DNA of 64,000 nucleotides from positions 4,372,496-4,436,495 of the forward strand of contig NZ_KB911581.1 of the NCBI RefSeq assembly GCF_000383595.1, written 5' to 3'. This document shows positions 34,408 to 42,673 of this stretch, one piece after another. The position numbers and the translations under genes are program-made. Position 1 is the first letter of the stretch; each line of letters starts with the position of its first letter. The notes beneath the pieces are model-generated. The model saw nothing but the letters and a program-made list of their open reading frames with translations, searched no databases and had not been told where the DNA came from. Origin of the DNA: Streptomyces bottropensis ATCC 25435 (lineage in GTDB: Bacteria; Actinomycetota; Actinomycetes; Streptomycetales; Streptomycetaceae).

Positions 34408-34527
34408 GGGGCGCCTGGTCGCCCCGGGTGGCCGAGAAGGTCTTCGTTCCGGCCGGGAAGCGCGGTAAGGTCGCCCTAAGTCGACATCCGTCCGTCCGTG
34501 CCGGGCGGGCGTCAGGGAGGCGGGCGA

Positions 34528-35109
34528 GTGGCGCCGGCGAGCGAGGTGCCCCAGCGGTCCGACGCGCAGCGCAATCGCGCGCGCATCCTTGCGGTGGCAC
34601 TGGCCGAGTTGTCCCGTTCCGCCGACGTGCCGCTGAGCGTGATCGCCAAGAAGGCGGGCGTGGGACAGGGCACCTTCTACCGGAACTTCCCCGACCGGGA
34701 GGCGCTCGTCCTGGAGGTTCACCGCCAGGAGGTGCAGCAACTGGTCGACGGAGCCGCCGAGTTGCTGCGAACCCTGGAGCCCGGCCGGGCTCTGCGCGCC
34801 TGGCTCGACCTCCTCGCCCGCTACGTCACGGCCAAGCCCGGCCTGGCCGACGCGCTGCGCCGGGCCACCGCCGCGGCCGGCGCCCCGGCGAAACCCGGCT
34901 ACCCGCTCCTGGTCGCCGCGATCGACCTCCTGCTCAAGGCCAACCACGACGCAGGAACCATCCGCCCGGGTGTGACCGCCGACGACCTGGTCCTCGCCAT
35001 CGCCGGCGTCTGGCAGCTCGACCCCCAAGGCGACTGGGAACCCCGCGCCGCCCGCCTCTTCGACCTCGTCATGCGCGGCCTGCGTACGGGGGCACCCGGC
35101 CGGAGGTGA
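34528..35109 (+). CDS. TetR-family transcriptional regulator
   Basis: 193 residues with a TetR HTH at about 15-60 (RNRARILAVALAELSRSADV, LSVIAKKAGVGQGTFYRNFPDREALVLEV) and an all-helical ligand domain. GTG at 34528 follows AGGGAGGCGG at good spacing; an upstream GTG at 34498 is less likely. It stands between two decayed genes. TetR proteins usually control a neighbour; the target here may have been one of the now broken genes, or a distant one. Confidence 0.9.
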   Translation: MAPASEVPQRSDAQRNRARILAVALAELSRSADVPLSVIAKKAGVGQGTFYRNFPDREALVLEVHRQEVQQLVDGAAELLRTLEPGRALRAWLDLLARYVTAKPGLADALRRATAAAGAPAKPGYPLLVAAIDLLLKANHDAGTIRPGVTADDLVLAIAGVWQLDPQGDWEPRAARLFDLVMRGLRTGAPGRR

Positions 35110-35149
35110 GCGCCCGCGCACCGATACCGCGCGTGCCTCACGGTCACGC

Positions 35150-35611
35150 CTCGCCGAGCACGCCGTCCTGGTCGCCTTCACCGCGGAGATACTCCTGCGT
35201 GCCTGTGCGCACGCCGACCGCCCCCGCGACTTCCTCCGCGACCCGTGGAACCTGTTCGACCTGGCCGTCGTGGCCTCCGCGCTCCTCCCCTTCGCCCGCG
35301 AGAACGGCTCGTCCTCGTCAACGTCCTCATCGGTATCGTCATCAGCTCCCTCGACGAGGCCCGCGAGAGGGAACGGGAAGAGGAGGTGAGGGCTACTGCG
35401 CGGGCGGAACGGGCGCGCGGGCGGGAAGGCAGGCCCGGTACGCCGGGTCCGGTCGACGAGGGACACACCACCGCCGCCGAGGACGAACTCCGCCTGCGCA
35501 CCCTGGCCGCCCGGCAGGCCCTCGACGCCCTCGAATCGAGCATCCACCGGCACCGGCCGCCCACCCCCCACCGGGAGGCGGAGGAACCGGTGCCACGGCC
35601 GTCGGCCCGGG
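35150..35611 (+). pseudogene. Decayed voltage-gated ion channel
   Basis: The first part (35150-35305) reads LAEHAVLVAFTAEILLRACA, then RPRDFLRDPWNLFDLAVVAS, the S2-S3 pattern of a voltage-sensor domain (DPWNLFD). After a frame change near 35305 the reading LVLVNVLIGIVISSLDEARE follows, the S6 pore-lining helix and start of the cytoplasmic tail of a bacterial sodium-channel-like protein, then a charged helix (ERAREREEEVRAT type). S1, the S4 voltage sensor, S5 and the selectivity filter are missing, so no channel can form. Confidence 0.75.
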
Positions 35612-35614
35612 GAG

Positions 35615-35658
35615 CGACGCGCGCGCCCCGGTCGGGGGTGACCGGGGCGCGCGCGTCG
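35615..35658. terminator. 19-bp perfect stem-loop
   Basis: Left arm 35615-35633 and its exact complement 35640-35658, loop GGGGGT. The core is GCGCGCCCCGGTC. It lies 24 bp beyond the stop of the SWIM gene (35682, minus strand) and so ends the five-gene operon; it also closes the decayed channel gene from the other side. Confidence 0.85.
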
Positions 35659-35681
35659 GGCGGGAGCGGAACAGGCAGTGA

Positions 35682-37616
35682 TCAGGCGCCGGGGGCCGGT
35701 GGCTGCCAGGTGGCCTGGATCAGGGCGCGTTCGGTGGCGGCCAGGTAGACCGCGGTGGCCAGCCAGGCCCGGGCGTAGGGGGCCGGGTCGGGATCGGTGA
35801 TGCGGCCGAAGACATCGCGGGAGCGGCGGTCGGCTTCCGCGGTGAGCGCGGCCGACAAGCCCGCGGCCGCGTGGAAGCCGCCCCGTCGCAGGGCCGCGCC
35901 CGCGCCGTTCCGGTCGCCGTCGCGGGCAGGCTCGGCCACCGCGCGGCGGCCCCCGGAGACGGCGACCTCCACCAGCCGGCGCAGCCGCCACAACGGAGCC
36001 TCGGCGAGCGGGTCGGCCGGGACGCCGACGAGGCCGTCCGGGGCCGGCAGGGCGTCCGGCGGCGGGAAGTGCGCGCCCTGGAGGCGGTCGTAGCCCAGAT
36101 CGGCGTGGCCGTGCCAGTCGTCCGGCAGCCGCACGGTGGCTTCCGTGTCCGGGGCCGGGCCGATCGCGAGGGGGCGGAGCGTGGCGGCGCGGTCCGGTTC
36201 GAGGCGACCGAGCACGCGCAGCCGCAGGCCGGGCCGGGCGGCGAGCTGACGGAAGTTGGCGGTGTGCGCGAGGTCCGGATGGCTGTTGGCCGGAGTCAGC
36301 CGGACGAGCAGGCCGTCACCGGCCGATGTCCCGGCGGGGGACACCTCGCGGGCGAGCAGCTGGTCGCCGACCGCGCCGACGAGAACCAGATCGCAGCCGA
36401 CCAGCCTGCGGGCCGTCTGTTCGGCCTGCTCCGGATCCGTGCCGGGGGTGACCGTGAGCCGTTCGGCGACCGCCTCCGCCAAGGGGCGGGCGAAGAGGGC
36501 GGCGAGCGGTCCCGACGTCCAGGCGAGGCCGCTGAGTGGAGTGGCCCGCACACCTTTGCCGGAGCCGAGGCGGCCGTCCGGGGAGAGCGTGGCCCCGGAG
36601 ATCAGCAGCCCGCCACGGGAGAGCCCGGCGTGGTCGACGGTGCCCGAGCCGAGGGCGACCGTGGCGGTACCGGCGCCCCGGGCGCGCGCCGGGCCGCCCG
36701 GTTTGACGTCGGCGACCGAGAACCAGCGCCCGTCGTCGGAGACGAGATGGGTGACGACTCCGCCGTAACCGGTGGCCGAGATCACCGGCTCCCGGCACAC
36801 CCCGTGCACCCGCAGACTGCCGCCCGGCCGGTAGGCACGGCGGGCCGTGCCGACGAGGGCCGGATCCGGGTCCGCCACCGCCAACAGGCTTGTGGTGAGC
36901 AGCAGTTCGCGCACACCTGCGACCAGGTCGGCCAGCCGGTGGCCCTCGTGCCGGGCGCGGGCGCCGCGCAGCCCGCGCACCACCCGCAGCGCGGCCGCCT
37001 CGGCGCGGTGCAGCCCCGCGAGCCGAGCGGTGTGCGCGGCCCGCAGCAACTCCGCCTGGGGCACCGCGCCCGCGGCCGGGACCCCGGCGGCGAGCACGGC
37101 CGCGGCGGCGGCCCAGAGGCCGGCCGCGGCGGCGGCCTGGGCGGGGGTGGGGGGCGTGGCTTCGGGGGTGGGGGACGGGACCGTGCCCTCTCCGCCCTCA
37201 TTGCCGTCGGGGTCCGCGGTGCCCACGGCCGCGACGCCGACCGACCCGGTCGCTTCGGGGCCGGCCGAGCCGGTGGCTCCGCTGACTTCGCCGGCCGTCT
37301 CCCCGCTCGTGCCGTCGGCGGCGGCGTCGGCCACCGGGCAGGCGCTCAGCACGGCGGCGCGGTGCAGACAGCGGGGTGCGAGCAGGCAGCTGCACACCGC
37401 TGCCTCGGCGTCGGTCACCGCTCCGGAGGGTCCGGGCGTGAGCGTGACCTCGGCGTCCTCGCCGCAGCGGACGCGCAGGGCGCCGCCGTCGGCCGTGACG
37501 GGCACCGCCGCGTACGTCTCGATCGCGGCGTCCAGCTTCTTGCGCAGCCGTGAGGTCAGACTCTCGACGGCGGCGGCGACCACATCGGGCGTCGCCGGGG
37601 GCAGTTCGGCGTTCAT
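35682..37616 (-). CDS. SWIM zinc-finger protein (YehQ-like)
   Basis: 644 residues. A SWIM finger (CxCx5CxH: Cys75, Cys77, Cys83, His85) lies after a short N-terminal strand domain; an Ala/Gly/Thr-rich low-complexity stretch (about 95-165) separates it from a large mixed domain that ends near residue 640. SWIM fingers bind nucleic acid or protein partners. The size and operon position match E. coli YehQ (recalled as about 670 residues). The ATG at 37616 overlaps the stop of the VWA fusion gene (ATGA), so translation is coupled and the two products are likely made in step. It is the last gene of the operon. No catalytic motif is visible. Confidence 0.88.
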   Translation of the reverse strand: MNAELPPATPDVVAAAVESLTSRLRKKLDAAIETYAAVPVTADGGALRVRCGEDAEVTLTPGPSGAVTDAEAAVCSCLLAPRCLHRAAVLSACPVADAAADGTSGETAGEVSGATGSAGPEATGSVGVAAVGTADPDGNEGGEGTVPSPTPEATPPTPAQAAAAAGLWAAAAAVLAAGVPAAGAVPQAELLRAAHTARLAGLHRAEAAALRVVRGLRGARARHEGHRLADLVAGVRELLLTTSLLAVADPDPALVGTARRAYRPGGSLRVHGVCREPVISATGYGGVVTHLVSDDGRWFSVADVKPGGPARARGAGTATVALGSGTVDHAGLSRGGLLISGATLSPDGRLGSGKGVRATPLSGLAWTSGPLAALFARPLAEAVAERLTVTPGTDPEQAEQTARRLVGCDLVLVGAVGDQLLAREVSPAGTSAGDGLLVRLTPANSHPDLAHTANFRQLAARPGLRLRVLGRLEPDRAATLRPLAIGPAPDTEATVRLPDDWHGHADLGYDRLQGAHFPPPDALPAPDGLVGVPADPLAEAPLWRLRRLVEVAVSGGRRAVAEPARDGDRNGAGAALRRGGFHAAAGLSAALTAEADRRSRDVFGRITDPDPAPYARAWLATAVYLAATERALIQATWQPPAPGA

Positions 37617-40600
37617 CGACTCTCTCCGCGGAGGCGGTCGCCCACCCAGCGGGCGAGGGCGAGGGGGCTGAGGGCGGCGACCGGCATCCCGGCCGCGACG
37701 AGTTGCTGGGCGACGGGCACCGAGTAGCGCGGGGTGCCGGTGTCGTCCAGGGCGGCGCAGCCCATCAGATGCACCCCGGAACCCGCGAGGGCCCGTACCT
37801 CGCCGAGGAGCCCGCCCAGCGGGTAGCCCTCCTCGAAGTCGCTCACGACCACCACCAGGGTGCGGCTGGGCACGGTCACCAGGGAACGGGCGTGGGCCAG
37901 CCCCGCGGCGATATGGGTGCCGCCGCCGACCCGCACCTCCAGCAGCAGCGACAACGGGTCGTCCACCCGGTCGGTCAGGTCGATCACGTCGGTCGAGAAC
38001 GCCAGGAAGTGCGTCGACAGCGTGGGCACCCCGCCCAGCACGGCCGCGGTCAGCGCCGACCAGATGACGGAGGCCTCCATGGACCCGGACACGTCGACGA
38101 CGAGGATCAGCCGCCAGTCCGCCTCCTTGCGGGACCGGGTGCTGAACACCGGCCGCTCCGGCACCACCACGGTCCGGCCGTCCGCCGTCCGGCGCGTGTG
38201 GGCCAGGTTGGCCCGCAGGGTGCGCGGCAGGTCGAGGCGGCCACCGGGGCGGCGGGTCGGGCGCGGCGTGGCCAGACCCGTCAGCGCGGGGCGCATGCGG
38301 GTGGCGAGTTCCTTCGCCAGTTCCTCGACCAGACGCCGTACCAGCGGGCGCAGCCTGGCCAGTTGCTGCTCGGGCATCCCTCCGGCGAGGGACAGCACGG
38401 AGGTCAGCAGGTCGACCGAAGGACGCACGGCCTTGGGGTCCAGCTCGGCCAGGACGTCCGTACGGCCCTGGTCGGCGGCCCGCGCCAGCACCTCCTCGCG
38501 GACCTCCGCGCCGAAGAGGGCGTCCAGCTCCTCGGCCCACTCCCGGGCCGTGGGGAACGACGAGTCCTGACCGCCGGCCCGGCCCGGGCCGCCCTCCCGC
38601 CCGAGATCGGAGGAACCCTCGCCCCGGCCGGTGCCGTACAGCTCGTCCAGCGCGTGCGCGTAACGGCGGGCCCCCTGCGGCAGCTTCTCGCTCTCCCGGC
38701 CCAGGAGCAGCCGCCAGCGGTCGGTGGGGCTGAGGTGCGGGAGGCCGGACGTCGCGGGGGTGGGTACCGCGGCTTCGGCGGTCCCGGTGACCACGGGGCC
38801 GGCGGGGCCTGCGACGGTGCGGGGGACGGCGATGCCGTCGGCGTCCTCGACCGGGCCCACCAGGGTCGTACCGGCCGTCAGCCGCAGCGAGTCGACGGCC
38901 GCCCGGCCCGCCCTGTCCGCCGCCGTCCACAGGGCGAGGAGCGCCGGTGAGGCGCCGAGCGACAGGTCCAGGCGGTCGCCGAGGCGTTCGGTGACCGTGT
39001 CGAGAAGGCGGTCGCGGCCGGCCGGGGCGAGCGTGTCGAAGCCGCCGCGCAGGGCGGGCAGCCGGTCCAGGAACCCCTGGTCGGGGAGCGTGTCGATACG
39101 GTCGAGCAGCGGGTCCAGCGCGGTCGGCGCGGACTGCAGCAGCGGGGCCGCGCCGCTGAGCAGGCCGCTGAGGCGGCGGGCCAGCGCCAGCCGGCTGTCG
39201 GGCCCGGTGGCCGTGTCGATCCAGCCGGCGGCACGTGCCCCGAGGGTGTCGGCGGAGTCGAGGTCGAGCAGGACACGGGCGGCCAGCGCCGCGCCCTGGA
39301 CCAGCGGGGAGCCGGTGCGCGCGAGGGTGCCCAGCGCGTCGTCCATGCGCAGGCCGAGGCGGTGTTCACCGGCCCGCGAGGCGAGTGCGACGAGCGCGGC
39401 CGCGTCCTCCGGCTGGTCGCTGCCCGCGAGGCCGGGCAGCGCGCGGACGGCTGCCTCCAACAGGTCGACGGCCAGTTCGGCGGCGGACAGTCTGCCCTCG
39501 GCGGTGGTGCCGGGCAGATGGCCCCGGCGCAGGGCCTCCAACAGGTCGAGCGCTTCGAGGAGTTCGGGGAGCGTGGCCGACGACGGGAGTACGACGGCGG
39601 CGTCGGCCAGACGGTCGGCGACCAGCGCGGGCAGGTCGCAGCGGGCCGCCGCGCGGAGCCCGGCGAGCACCAGCGCGCAGGTGGGTCCGCCGTCCGCCGA
39701 CTCCCGGCGGAAGGTCTCCCGCAGGGTGCCCTCGGCGGCCAGGGCCGAGGTCACGCCCCGTATGCCGGCCAGGTCGAGCCGTACGGGGACGGCGGGCGTC
39801 CAGGACAGCCGCCACCGGGTCGTGAGCGCCGTCCCGTCGCCCGTGCCGGCCACCTCCACGGCCTCGCCGTAGCCCGCGCCGCACACCGCCAGGCGCTGGA
39901 GCAGGGTCTCGCGGCGGTTGTCGAGCGCGGAGCGGAGCGGGTCGAGCCGGAGTTCGCGCGCGGCGGGGTCGTCCGGGCCGGGCAGCCGCAGCGCGGCCAG
40001 TTCCGCCTCCACGGACGGACCGAGTCCGGAACGCGGGGTGCCCGGCGCGGTCCGGCCCCGGTCGGTGCCGACCAGGACCACTTCGAGGGCCCGGGCGAGG
40101 GCCCGGCCCCGGCCGAGCGGCTCGCCCTGGCCCATCACGGTCGTCAGCGCCTCCAGGACCTCGCCCCGGCCGGGGGCCGTGAGCCCCCGGATACTGGCCA
40201 GGTCGCACGCCATCCGGAGGGTTTCGGCCGCCTCGCCCGTGCCCGCCGTGTGCCCGGCGGCGCGCAGCTCCCGGCACACATCGGTGATCGCCCGGGCGGC
40301 GGCGTCCCGCAGCCGCCCGGGATCACCGGCGGCAGTGAAGACCGCCTGCTGCCAGCGCGGGTCCCGGATGCCCGCCGGGTACCCGGAACGGGAGTCCAGC
40401 AGGTCGAAGGCGTACGGAACGAGGGACGTGACGACGCAGGGGTGGTCCCCGACGAGGGCCGCTCCCCGGGACGCGGCCGTGACCCCGGCTCCGGTCGTGC
40501 CCTGGGTCCGCGTCTCTCTTTCCGCCTCGGCAGGGCCGGTCGCGGACGCGGCCGTGAGCGCCGGGGCGTGGAACGCGCCGATCACGGCCGCGACCCGGCG

Positions 40601-41434
40601 GCCGTCCGCCGCCGCGCGGGCGATCGTGTCCCGCATATGGGTCTCGCGGGCCAGGTCCACCGACGGCACGCCGCCCGCCGACTCGGCGTCGCGGCGCAGC
40701 GCCCACCCCACGCCGAGGGCGGCACGGCGGATCGCCTCGGGGGCGCAGCCGGGGGCGAGCACCTCCACGCACCTGTCCCACAGGTCGTCGCCGTCGCGGC
40801 CCGTCCCGGCGGCGGTGAGCGCGGCCGCGAAGGCGGTGGGCGAGGCGAGAGGCGCGGCCTCGGCGACCGCGCTCCGCATGTCCGCGTCCCGGGTGTCCGC
40901 GTCCCGCGTGTCCGTGCTCGGCGTGGCCGGGCTCGGGCCCGCTGCCGCCGGCCTGGCCCCACCCGTGTCCGACGCCGGGCCACCCGTGTCCGACGCCGGG
41001 CCGTCCGTGCCCGGTGCCGGGCCCTGCGGATCCGGAGCGGACTCTCCCGCGCGCACGCCGAACCCGTCCGCGCTCCACGCGGGATCCGACATCGGCAGGT
41101 CGCAGCACACCACCTCCACCCCTCGCTCCCGCGCCCAGCGGAGCGCGGCGAGTTCGGGGGAGAAGTCGGCGAACGGGTAGAAGCCGAGCCGTCCGCCCTC
41201 GCTCGCCCCGGCCAGGGCGACCGGGGCCAGAGTGCCGGGGGCGGCGAGGTGGGGGAGCCAGTGCTGGAAGTCGGCAGGCAGCTCCACACAGACGACCTGC
41301 GCGCCGGAGGCGTCCAGCAGGGCGGGTACGGCCGCGGCGAGGGCCGGGCTGTGGTGCCGTACCCCCAGCAGGTACGGCGCGGCGGAGTCGGCGAGGGCCG
41401 TGACGGCCTCCCGCGGGTCCTGAGTGCTCGTCAC
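37613..41434 (-). CDS. DUF5682-VWA fusion protein (YehM-YehP-like)
   Basis: 1273 residues. Residues 1-900 resemble DUF5682 proteins: an N-terminal domain YLLGVRHHSPALAAAVPALL with a VVCVELPADFQHWLPHL segment, a disordered Ala/Asp/Pro/Thr insert (about 120-175, encoded by 21-bp near-repeats around 40960-41000), RVAAVIGAFHAPAL, then long helical repeats. The last 165 residues are a von Willebrand A domain with a complete metal site: DVSGS (about 1114), GGGTH (about 1173) and SDFEEG (about 1198). In E. coli these parts are separate genes (yehM, yehP). The GTG at 41434 overlaps the moxR stop. The VWA part should bind the MoxR ATPase or a client protein. Confidence 0.88.
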   Translation of the reverse strand: MTSTQDPREAVTALADSAAPYLLGVRHHSPALAAAVPALLDASGAQVVCVELPADFQHWLPHLAAPGTLAPVALAGASEGGRLGFYPFADFSPELAALRWARERGVEVVCCDLPMSDPAWSADGFGVRAGESAPDPQGPAPGTDGPASDTGGPASDTGGARPAAAGPSPATPSTDTRDADTRDADMRSAVAEAAPLASPTAFAAALTAAGTGRDGDDLWDRCVEVLAPGCAPEAIRRAALGVGWALRRDAESAGGVPSVDLARETHMRDTIARAAADGRRVAAVIGAFHAPALTAASATGPAEAERETRTQGTTGAGVTAASRGAALVGDHPCVVTSLVPYAFDLLDSRSGYPAGIRDPRWQQAVFTAAGDPGRLRDAAARAITDVCRELRAAGHTAGTGEAAETLRMACDLASIRGLTAPGRGEVLEALTTVMGQGEPLGRGRALARALEVVLVGTDRGRTAPGTPRSGLGPSVEAELAALRLPGPDDPAARELRLDPLRSALDNRRETLLQRLAVCGAGYGEAVEVAGTGDGTALTTRWRLSWTPAVPVRLDLAGIRGVTSALAAEGTLRETFRRESADGGPTCALVLAGLRAAARCDLPALVADRLADAAVVLPSSATLPELLEALDLLEALRRGHLPGTTAEGRLSAAELAVDLLEAAVRALPGLAGSDQPEDAAALVALASRAGEHRLGLRMDDALGTLARTGSPLVQGAALAARVLLDLDSADTLGARAAGWIDTATGPDSRLALARRLSGLLSGAAPLLQSAPTALDPLLDRIDTLPDQGFLDRLPALRGGFDTLAPAGRDRLLDTVTERLGDRLDLSLGASPALLALWTAADRAGRAAVDSLRLTAGTTLVGPVEDADGIAVPRTVAGPAGPVVTGTAEAAVPTPATSGLPHLSPTDRWRLLLGRESEKLPQGARRYAHALDELYGTGRGEGSSDLGREGGPGRAGGQDSSFPTAREWAEELDALFGAEVREEVLARAADQGRTDVLAELDPKAVRPSVDLLTSVLSLAGGMPEQQLARLRPLVRRLVEELAKELATRMRPALTGLATPRPTRRPGGRLDLPRTLRANLAHTRRTADGRTVVVPERPVFSTRSRKEADWRLILVVDVSGSMEASVIWSALTAAVLGGVPTLSTHFLAFSTDVIDLTDRVDDPLSLLLEVRVGGGTHIAAGLAHARSLVTVPSRTLVVVVSDFEEGYPLGGLLGEVRALAGSGVHLMGCAALDDTGTPRYSVPVAQQLVAAGMPVAALSPLALARWVGDRLRGESR

Positions 41435-42591
41435 CGAAGGTTCTCCCGCAGGTCCCAGAGGCGGCGCCACATCGCCGAGCCGTCCTCGGCGCGGCGGCGC
41501 ACCGGACCGTCCCAGTAGCCGAGCAGCCGTGCGTGGTCGGCCGGGTCGTCCTTGCGGACCACACCGAGCAGGTGCCCGGGGACGAGGTCGAGGGCGTCCC
41601 CGCCGGACAGGTACGCGGTGGCCACCCCGAGCGAGGCCGCGACCTGCACGGCCTCGGCGGTGGACATCACCGTGCCGGGCCGCTCCACGTCCCAGCCCTC
41701 GGCGGAGCGCCCCGCGCGCAGATCACGGAAGACGGTCACCAGCACGTCGAGCACGGCGTCGTCGACGCCGAAGGCCGCGCCCGCCCGGTGGACGGCCGCC
41801 TCCGCCTGCCGCCGGACGAGGGCGGTCTCGGCGTCGACGTCCGCGATCGGGTGCACCGTCTCGAAGTTGAAGCGCCGCTTGAGCGCGGCGGACATCTCCG
41901 AGACACCCCGGTCACGCAGGTTGGCGGTGGCGATGACGGTGAACCCGGGCGCGGCCGGGACCTGGGCGTCGTCCGTCCCGGACAGCTCGGGCACGCTCAC
42001 CCGGCGGTCGGACAGGATCGACACCAGGGCGTCCTGCACCTCGGGCAGACAGCGGGTGATCTCCTCGACCCGCGCCACCCGGCCCGAGCGCATGGCGCCG
42101 AGCACCGGTGAGTCGACCAGCGCCTGCGGGGTCGGGCCCTGGGCGAGCAGCAGGGCGTAGTTCCAGCCGTAGCGGAAGGCGTCCTCGGTGGTGCCGGCGG
42201 TGCCCTGCACGGTGAGCGCGCTGGTGCCGCACACGGCGGCCGACAGCAGCTCGGAGAGCATCGACTTGGCCGTACCGGGCTCGCCGACCAGCAGCAGGCC
42301 CCGCTCACCGGCGAGGGTGACCACGCACCGCTCGACCAGGGCGCGTTCGCCGACGAACTTGGGCGCGATCACCAGCTTGTCGGGCAGCGTCTCGTGCGGC
42401 TCGGCCATCTTCAGGGCGTCGCCGCCGCTGCCGCAGACGAAGGTCACCACGGAACGCGGCGTCAGACGCCAGCCGGGCGGGCGGGGTCCCTGGTCGTGGG
42501 CGGCGAGGAAGTCGAGTTCGGTGGCGTGGCGTTCCTCGGCGGGCAGGGTCTGCCGGGCCGGGAGGGCCGTCGCCGTGTCGGTCGGGGTCAT
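41431..42591 (-). CDS. MoxR-type AAA+ ATPase (YehL-like)
   Basis: 386 residues. Walker A LVGEPGTAKS (101-110), a Walker B-like RVARVEEITR with Glu-Glu in place of Asp-Glu, sensor 1 VIATANLRDRG and the arginine region ALKRRFNFETV, followed by a helical lid. MoxR ATPases assemble as hexamers and act as chaperones that fit cofactors into, or activate, partner proteins, usually together with VWA-domain proteins; here the VWA partner is the next gene, coupled by a GTGA overlap. ATG at 42591 has AAGGAC upstream. An 82-bp gap with a strong hairpin separates it from the preceding gene, so its level may differ from that of the upstream pair. Confidence 0.92.
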   Translation of the reverse strand: MTPTDTATALPARQTLPAEERHATELDFLAAHDQGPRPPGWRLTPRSVVTFVCGSGGDALKMAEPHETLPDKLVIAPKFVGERALVERCVVTLAGERGLLLVGEPGTAKSMLSELLSAAVCGTSALTVQGTAGTTEDAFRYGWNYALLLAQGPTPQALVDSPVLGAMRSGRVARVEEITRCLPEVQDALVSILSDRRVSVPELSGTDDAQVPAAPGFTVIATANLRDRGVSEMSAALKRRFNFETVHPIADVDAETALVRRQAEAAVHRAGAAFGVDDAVLDVLVTVFRDLRAGRSAEGWDVERPGTVMSTAEAVQVAASLGVATAYLSGGDALDLVPGHLLGVVRKDDPADHARLLGYWDGPVRRRAEDGSAMWRRLWDLRENLR

Positions 42592-42638
42592 GAATGTCCT
42601 TGCTCGTCAGGTCTGTGGGTCGTGGTGACGGACGGGTG

Positions 42639-42668
42639 CCGGGGGCGCCCGGTGCGGGGCGCCCCCGG
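42639..42668 (-). terminator. 11-bp stem-loop inside the operon (attenuator or processing site)
   Basis: CCGGGGGCGCC (42639-42649), loop CGGTGCGG, GGCGCCCCCGG (42658-42668). It fills the only gap in the operon, directly after the stop of the 1636-residue gene and 48 bp before moxR. Confidence 0.65.
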
Positions 42669-42673
42669 GTCGG

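Noticed and set aside
37617..38930. N-terminal extension of the SWIM protein to 1082 residues
   Set aside because: The extension is antisense-like Arg/Gly/Pro sequence overlapping the VWA gene; the ATGA overlap at 37616 is the better start.
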